A stretch of DNA of 63,445 bases from Pseudomonadota bacterium (GTDB lineage Bacteria > Pseudomonadota > Alphaproteobacteria > Caulobacterales > Caulobacteraceae): assembly GCA_023433655.1 (NCBI GenBank), contig JAEYUE010000123.1, positions 1-63,445 on the forward strand, read 5' to 3'. Positions 51,994 through 60,900 of this stretch are shown piece after piece. The notes beneath the pieces are model-generated. The model was not told where the DNA came from. It did not search any database and saw only the letters and a program-made list of their open reading frames with translations. Every line of letters begins with the position of its first letter. The first letter of the stretch is position 1. A program made the position numbers and the translations under genes.

Positions 51994-54900
51994 ATGAAAA
52001 GGCTTGCAATCATCGTCTTCTGCACCATCCTACTCACCAGCCTGTTGCCCTTGACCGCTCATGCAACAGCAGCAAACCTTCTTCAAACCCCGGCCAACGA
52101 TGAAATCAGCGGGGCAACCAGCATAACAGCCAGTGACCAGGCATATCAGCAAGACACCACCAATGCCACAACTGCGGCGGATGATCCCATGCTGCCATGT
52201 GGCGGCGGAACGCCAGGCCAGCAGTCGAATACGGTATGGTTTCGCTATACTGCAAGCCAGACAGAAACGCTTGTTGTCGATACCATGGGCAGCTCGTATA
52301 ACACCGTGCTGGCCGTCTGGACGGGTACGATCGGCGCTTTAACGGCTACCGCCTGCAATGATGACGCGAACGGCTGGAACACCTCGGCGCTCTCCTTCCC
52401 GGCAGTAGCCGGACAGCAGTACCTTATCGAAATCGCCCAATTGGGCAATCCAGCAGGTGGGAACCTTTCGCTGCGCTTGCGCAACAGCAGCGCAATCACG
52501 CCGGTCACCATTCAGAGCGTAGACGAGGATGGCAATCAGATTTCGAGCGGAGGTCAGGGCTCTTCGATCTCCGCAAATGGTCGTCTCGCGTTTAGTTCCA
52601 CCGGCGAAGGGCTGCCCAATTTCACATCAAATGGCTACCAGCAGATTTTTGTGAAAGATTTGCAGTCTCGTGTTGTTAATCCAATTAGCATAAATAGTGA
52701 CGAAGATTTGGGCAACGGCGATAGTTATTCTCCTTCCATTTCTGGGGATGGACTGTTAATCGTCTTTGAAACCTCGGCAGACAATTTGGATCCGAACGAC
52801 ACGAACAACGACATAGACGTTTACATTCACGATACCAACACCGATGAAACAACGTGGATATCCGTTTCCTCAAATGGTTTGAGCAGTGGGCACAGTCCAG
52901 TGATCTCCGCGAACGGGAATTTTGTTGCCTTTGTTTCGTCCAAGGATTTGACGGGTAACGGAAGCTCCCCTTACGAGAATATCTACCTTTACAGTGTCAC
53001 GGATAAATCCCTAAAGTGTCTAAGCCTTTCCCCAGCCCTATTATCGGCGGACGGCAACAGCCGAATGCCTGTCATATCATCCGACGGTACATATGTTGCA
53101 TTTGCTTCGGATGCGACGAACCTAGTCACCGGTGACACGAACGAAAAGGGAGACATCTTTTTACGTCACACATCCGGTAACTGGACCAAGCGAGCCAGCC
53201 TGGCCGATAATGAAGCGGAGCCGGATTGTGACAGCGCCCTTCCGGCTGTCTCAGACGACGGACGATATGTTGCATTCGAATCCGGAGCCACAAACCTCAT
53301 ATCCGGTTTGACTATTTATGATTCCTCCATTTATGTTCGTGACCTGCACAATGAGACTACTTGGCGGGTCGCCGTGGACTTGCGTGAATTTAGCATCAAT
53401 TACCCATGGGTGGACAGTTTTGCTTTGTCTCCCGATGGCAAGCACCTGGTATTCGCTTACGAATACGAGGATTTCTCTGGTAATTACGAAAGCCGCATTT
53501 ACCGGCATAATATAGATAGTGGCAAGACGGATATCCTTACCCTCCCCTCTCCTGGGTTAGATATCTATCAGGCCGCTGACCATGATTACTATTATTCCTC
53601 TATCGCCCTTTCCGCGGATGGAAGGTGGGTAACTTTTACGGGCGATGCAAGCAATCTTGTGCCCAATGACACAAATGGGGAAGAGGATGACATCTACCTG
53701 ATCGATCTCTTCGAGCCGATGATTTACCCGGCCGATCATCGTGCGCAAGCAGCCCCGCTCAATTCGGCCAATTACCGCTACCGGATGGATGTGCGATCCG
53801 CTTCTCCCTCGCCGGATGACCCGGCCTACACATGTAACGGCGCGCCCGGTTCGCATTCGAACAACGTTTGGTTCCGCTACCAGCCGACAGCGAATACCAA
53901 TACCTATATCAATACGCTGGGCAGTGATTATGATACCCAGCTCTCCATCTGGAAAGAATCGGGGGGCAACTTGACCCTCGAGAAGTGTAACGACGATATA
54001 GATAGTTGGGAGGCAGAACAGTCTGCATTGCAACATACGGTAACCGCGGGGGAAACATATTTCATTGAGGTTAGCCAAAAAGGCAGCCCTGCGGGTGGCT
54101 GGCTGACAATTCAACTGCTTGAGGAAATGGGAGGGCAGACCTTCGCATTAACCGATGGTATCAACGGCCAGCAGCCAGATGATTACAGTGCGAGCTCTCG
54201 TCTTTCCGGTGATGGGCGCTTTATCGCTTTTGAATCCGGCGCAACCAATCTTATCGATAATGACACGAATGGGTTCTCGGACATTTTTGTGCGCGGTTGG
54301 GACATCGACGAGGACACCGGTGAGAAAGTTTGGGAAACGACGCGCGTCAGCGTCAGCGAGGATGGCAATGAGGCAGATGACAGCAGCGGCAATCCTGCAA
54401 TATCTGCTAATGGCCGGTATGTTGCTTATGCTTCTTGCGCGACCAATCTCACTAAGAATGACCCTATTACTGATAATGACGACTGCAAAGAGGATGAGGA
54501 CGGCCTCATTGGGATCTGGGACATTTTTGTGACCGGTTGGCATATTGACGAAATAACCAGTGAGAAAATCTGGAAAACGACCCGCGTAAGCGTTGGCATG
54601 AATGAAATTGAGGCAAACGGAAACAGTAGAAATCCTGCTATCTCTGCAGACGGACGCTACATTGCCTTTGAATCGAGCGCTACGAATTTAGTGCCAAACG
54701 ACACCAATGAGCAGGATGACATTTTTGTATACGACCGCGAGACAGGAGGTACCACGCGGGTAAACATCAACACGAACGGTGATCAGGCGATTACATATGG
54801 ATCATACAATCCGGCAATCTCTGCGGATGGCCGCTTTGTGGTTTTTGATTCTTATACAGCGAACTTAGCAGGCAATGATAACTACCGGAAAAATGATGTT

Positions 54901-57900
54901 TTCTTGCACGATCGCGCAACCGGCCAGACGACACTAGTCAGCGTTGCGCTAGGTGGGCGGCAGACCAATGGATACAGTATAAATCCGGAAATCTCCGCCA
55001 ATGGGCGTTATATCGCTTTCGAGTCCTCCGCCAGCAACCTGGTTGCAGGGGACACGAACAGTGACACAGATGTGTTTGTGCGCGATCAGGTCACCGGCGT
55101 GGTCACGCGGGTCAGCGTGGGGAGCAATGGTCTCGAGGCCAACGACTACTCTGGCTCCCCCATCTCTTTATCCACGGATGGCCGGTATGTAGCTTTTGAG
55201 TCCAGTGCATACAACTTTATTCCGGGTGATGTCAACGATTATGACGATCTGTTCGTTCATGATCGCCAATCCAACTCGACATCGATTGCCAGCATATCCG
55301 GCTATGGTATGCGCACCACCTATGGTACCTATGACGGCGAAATTTCGGCGGATGGCCGCTATGCGGCTTTCACAGCCTGGAATAGTGGCCTATTCCCGAA
55401 CCGCACCACAGAGAACAGTGAAGTATTCCTCCATGAGATACAGGCGGGAATCCAAGATACGCCGGAGAACGATAACTTTTCAAATGCCACAGTTATCCAG
55501 GAGCTGCCATTCCTGGATTACAAAAACACATTGGATGCAACGGAAGAAGCAAGTGACCCGGTGTTCGCGTGCGGTGGAACCGCGCAGTCCTGGCCCAAAA
55601 CCGTTTGGTACCAATATACGGCCCAAACAACAGGGTACATTGCCGTCGACACCCAATTAGGGACGGATTACGAAACCTTGATTTCTGTTTGGACTGGCAG
55701 CCAGGGCAGCCTCAATCAGGTCGGCTGCAGGGCCTTCTCCTCAGCTTCCGGCCAGCCGCGACTGGCCTTCTCCGTAACTGCCGGGCAAACCTACTCCATC
55801 CTGGTGGCCAAGAGCGGAGGAGAAAATGACGGCGGGTTCCTGGCGCTGCGCGCCGAAGAAACGGATGCGCTCGTTGTTAGCCGATTAGAAATCACGGCCC
55901 CAGAAACTACGGATCGATCCATGCCGTTCCAATTCACCGTGACAGCGTACGATGAGACTGGCCAGAAAGTAACCAACTACAACGGAACAGTAACGTTCAG
56001 CAGCTCCGATCCGCGCGCCACTCTGCCTGGCAACTATACGTTCTTGACGGGCAGCGGCGAATATCGTACCTCCGCAATCTTTGAGACGCAGGGAGACCAT
56101 TCGATCACGGTAACCGACGTCAATAATCCCAACCTGACAGACCAGGTGACAATTACGGTTAGTGGTAATTTGCACGTTGGGGCGGGCGATATTTTCTATG
56201 CAGACCACTACCGTTACAAGCTGAATGCGGCCCTGCCAGCAGGGGCAACGACACTGCCCATCTCGGCAGCTGGTGCACTTTACCCCAATGATGAAGTGCT
56301 TATCCTGAACCTTACCGGGCCAGATCGGGGTCTTTATGAAACCGCCGTTGTTTCAACGGTCGGGCAAGCTTCGGTCGAACTAACCGCTGCTCTATCGCAT
56401 GGTTTTGATGGGATCAACAACAAGGTAATCATCCAGCGCGTGCCCCACTACGAGAACGTTGAAGTTAATTCGGGCGGACTGATCACTGCGCACCCATGGG
56501 ATGGGCAGACTGGCGGCGTGCTGCTTTTGCATAGCGAAAACATTACCGTCCATAGTGGTGGAAAGATCAGCGCCTCCGAACAGGGCTATATCTACCTGGA
56601 TGAAGAAGCCGACTATGCCGCATCCTCTAAAAATGGCGGCGGGTATGGGGGCTATGGCGGCGGAAGCCTGGGAGGCATCCCCGATGGATCCGTGACCATG
56701 CCAACCCTGCTTGGCTCATGCGGCGCTGCGTTCGGCGAATGCGATGGTATCGGAGGCGGTTTCATCTGGTTGGTGACAACCAGTACCATCACCAACGATG
56801 GGGTGATCGAGGCCAACGGAGAATCGTATGGCTACTACTACGGCAGCTTCTATGCAGGCAGCGGCGGCAGCCTGTGGTTAGAGACCGTCTCGCTGCAAGG
56901 GAGCGGCTTAATTCAGGCGAGCGGTGGCGGCAGCGAAAACGCAGACAACAGTGCGGGTGGCAGTGGCGGCCGAATTTCCCTCACCTTTGCCACAAAAGAT
57001 CCCAATCTCAATATTGAAGCCTTTGGCGGCCTTGCGGCGGCGGACGGTGGCCCCGGTACGATCTTCCTGACAAACAGCATGGCGAATACCACGCATTTGA
57101 AAGTGGATAACAATGACCGAATTAGCCCGCCGGCCGGCCTGACCAACCTGACCCAGGCCCCAGAAAGCTTCACCTTTGACCAAATCGAGCTGGTTCGCGG
57201 CGCAACCCTCGAACTGGTAGATTCCAATGATTCGATTGTGCTCACGGAAACCAACATGACCGGCGATGAGACCGGGCAGTTGATTTACCACGGCGCACTG
57301 GATTACGCATTTCCCAAGACCTATGGGTTTGGCTTTTACGTTCCGCAAGAAGCGACGATTAACCTGCCAGAGAACTTCACGGTAACCGGTAGTGGTCTAA
57401 CAATTTACGGGGCGATCGGCAAACTGCAGGGCGTAACTATGCAAAACCTGACCATCGCGGCAGGCAGCCAGCGGGCGAGCACAATGCTTCTGTCTGCCAC
57501 AGGCCATACGGCAGACCAGCCAGCGGGAGTATATGAATTTGGCCAGGTCCTAGTGGACGCTAATCAACTGCTGGAGCTGGCAGGGGACCCACAAAACGGG
57601 AAGGGTGTAGAGATTCATGCTTCCAGCATGAGCGTGGCAGGGCACCTTTCAGCGGACGGATTAGGCTTTACGGTTGTACATAATGGTCCAGGTGGATCAC
57701 CTAATGAGATCTGCGGAGCTTCTCACGGTGGAAAAGGTGGCGGGGATTGTAGAGAGGACCCAACCGAGGACCCAACCTACGACCCGACCTACGGCTCAAG
57801 AGAGTGGCCAGTGACTCTGGGCAGCGCGGCCGGCACTGACAGCTCCGACTCAGCCAACGGCGGCGGAGCCATCTGGCTGGTGATCGACGAAGACCTTAAC

Positions 57901-60900
57901 ATAGCGAGTGATGGCACCCTGAACCCGGATGGCTCTCTTAATGGAACTATCAGTGCCAACGGGATGCTCGGATACGACAGCGGTGCCGGAGGTAGCATTC
58001 TGCTGGAAAGCGGTTCCATAACGGGCAACGGTTTTATTCAAGCAAAAGGCGGAGGCAATAAAAATTACTACGTTAGCGGCGGCGGTGGCGGTCGAATCGC
58101 GGTCTACGCCGGCCTGCTTTCCGATACCGTCCAGTTTGATTACTCAGGCGGCTTAGCCCGTTTTGAAAGTAACTGTGGTTACGGAGGCACCTTCTTCACC
58201 AACCTGGTAGACCTGGAGAACTCAACCGTAGTCGTTTCGCCTGCTCCTCCTGCCTCGCTGATGGTGACAGAGATGGCCACACTGACAATCACAGTACTCA
58301 ACACGGCTGGGAGCCCCATCGTGGACTGGCCGGTCGATATTGAGGTGGGAGATGGCGATGCCATCATTATCAACGGCCAAACCATCACTCGTGCTGACGG
58401 CTTCTATGCTATTGGGAGAACGAATTCCGATGGCCAGGTAACCGTTCAATTTACCGCGCAGAAATCTGGCACGCACACTATTCGGGCACGGGTCCGATAT
58501 GTTACCCTGGTCCAGGAGGGAACGATCACCTTTACACCTGGCAGTATGTCGATTGACCATTCGGACATTTACGCTGACCCCGATCAGGCCTATGCCGATG
58601 GCGTGGATTCTATCAACGTATACGCAGTTGCCCGGGATAAATACTACAATCCCGTGGAAGGGGTAGAAGTAGAGTTCCGTATGAACGCCGTAAGCCAGGC
58701 TCAAATGGCTCCACTCACCGCCACAACAGACAGCCTGGGGCGGGCAAATACCTATCTTATCAACAATACGAATGAAATGGTCACTGTATCTGCTTATTTG
58801 AATGGTGACTATCTTGACGCCAAGCGTGTCACCTTCAGCGGCCTTGATCTTAAACTATACTTGACCGGACCCACCTCTGTCTCGGCTGGAGGTACGGCCA
58901 CGTATGAAGCGCGGATCATTAATACATCGACATCGACGGCTGAGAATGTGTCCTTCACCCTGGTTCTTCCTGATGGCACAAGCCTTGCCCACCACGATGC
59001 TGGCAGTGCACCTATTCAAAACGGCAGCCAGTACGACTGGAGCCTGGGGACACTCGAGGGCCAGCGCATAAAGATCTTCCACTTTACCCTGTTACTTAAT
59101 CAAAATTTGCAGCCAAGTTCCACGCTCAATTTTTCAACCACTATCACCACCACAACAGGTGACACTAATCCTGATAATAACAGCGTAGCCAGGACCATCA
59201 CGGTGGCGCAGGATTATGACTATACCGCATCCATAAACCCACCGGATGCCATACTCCGCACGGGCGGCAGTGTTGACTATAAAATTAAACTATTCAACAC
59301 TGGATCCAAACAGGATACCTATACATTCTCTCAGACCGGACTGGATTCTTCCTGGGTGACTCTGAGCAAGAGCGAAACAGCCTTGCAGCCAGGCGGGCAA
59401 GATGGAATCATGCTAACGGTGCAGCCTTCCGGCTGCCCAGGCTCCGCGAATATCCCGTTCACCGTGTCAGTTCTTTCAGCGGGCGGGAACAAACTCTCCG
59501 AACTTGCGGGTACTTTGTCCATCAATCAAACGCCGGACATTAAGCTCGATACACCGGCAAATGGAGCGACAATGGGTTCACAATCCCAGGTGATCTCCTG
59601 GCGCTCGAACCCTGCCACTTCTGGAACGCTGTACGTTTACCCATCGGCCAACCCTGACCAGGTCCAGGCTTTTCCATTTCTGTCTGGAACCAAGCAATCG
59701 ATTCAGGTAGACAACCTGATCCGTAACACGCAGTATCAATGGTACCTCGAAGCGACGTCTGCCTGCGGATCCGTCACCACCGGCGCCCGGTCGTTTACGG
59801 TTGGCAACGGTCTGGTGTTCGCTAACCGCTCGCAGAACGTAGAGATCCAGCGGGATTACAACCAGCGGGTGAAGATCGCCATTCGTAACGATGACGATAA
59901 GCCGCACGACCTGACGGCCAATGTGTCGAATCCCTACGAAGACCTGATCGTCAACTTTGTCGACAGCGGCAGCACCGACCAGACGATTCGCCTGAACCCC
60001 GGTGAAGTACGCGAGATCGACCTGGCGTTTCACGCTCAGGACACAACGGAGCAGGACTACTCGCTCACCGTTCACCTTATCGCGGATAAGGACACCGACA
60101 ATCCGATTGAAGATAATGCTTTGCTGAATGTTCACATTCTGCAAGACAATGACTTCTCCATTGTAGAAGATACCGGCGCATATGATCCAGCCTACCTGGG
60201 CAAAACCTATGTAATCACCAACAACGGGACAACCATTACCGACCTATCGGTCACGGCGCTTGACCCTGAGACACAAGAGCCGGCCCAGGTATTCGTCAGC
60301 CCGTCTATCAACCATGCCCGCCTGGAACAAGGTGAGACGCTACGCTTTACAGTTTATCCGGTCTTTACCGCGGACAACGTCTCCACCTCGCAAGGCTCAA
60401 TGGGCAGCGGACCGCACCTGGCGACATTGGCATTGCAGTCTTCCGGTGATATCGACTACGAACTGCTTACCCAGGCCGCAGACCGCCTTGAACGCACTCG
60501 GGGCAAAGCGGTCTGTGGCGAGGGCAGGCAAATCTATCCGGTGGTCATTCACAATAAGATAATGACCTGTACCTCTAAGGATTGGTACTGCACTAACCGG
60601 CCATCCATCCAGGTTCCCCTAACCACGCCGCCGAACATCTTCCCAGCCGATATCAGCAGTGCCTGGCTGAAAGTAACCTTCGAGCCGCACGGAAATATAT
60701 TAGACCATGATGGCCAGGTTCTTCTGAATAATACGCCAGTAGGCGGTTTTAGCGACACTGTTCCGCATGGATCGTATTACTATAGTGTGCCACCCTCTGC
60801 GATAAACAGCAGCATTGCTGGCCCGGCACTCCAGACCACCACACTGAACACACAGCACCCGAACGACGGGCATTACATCTCCAGCTCGGAGATCAAGCTT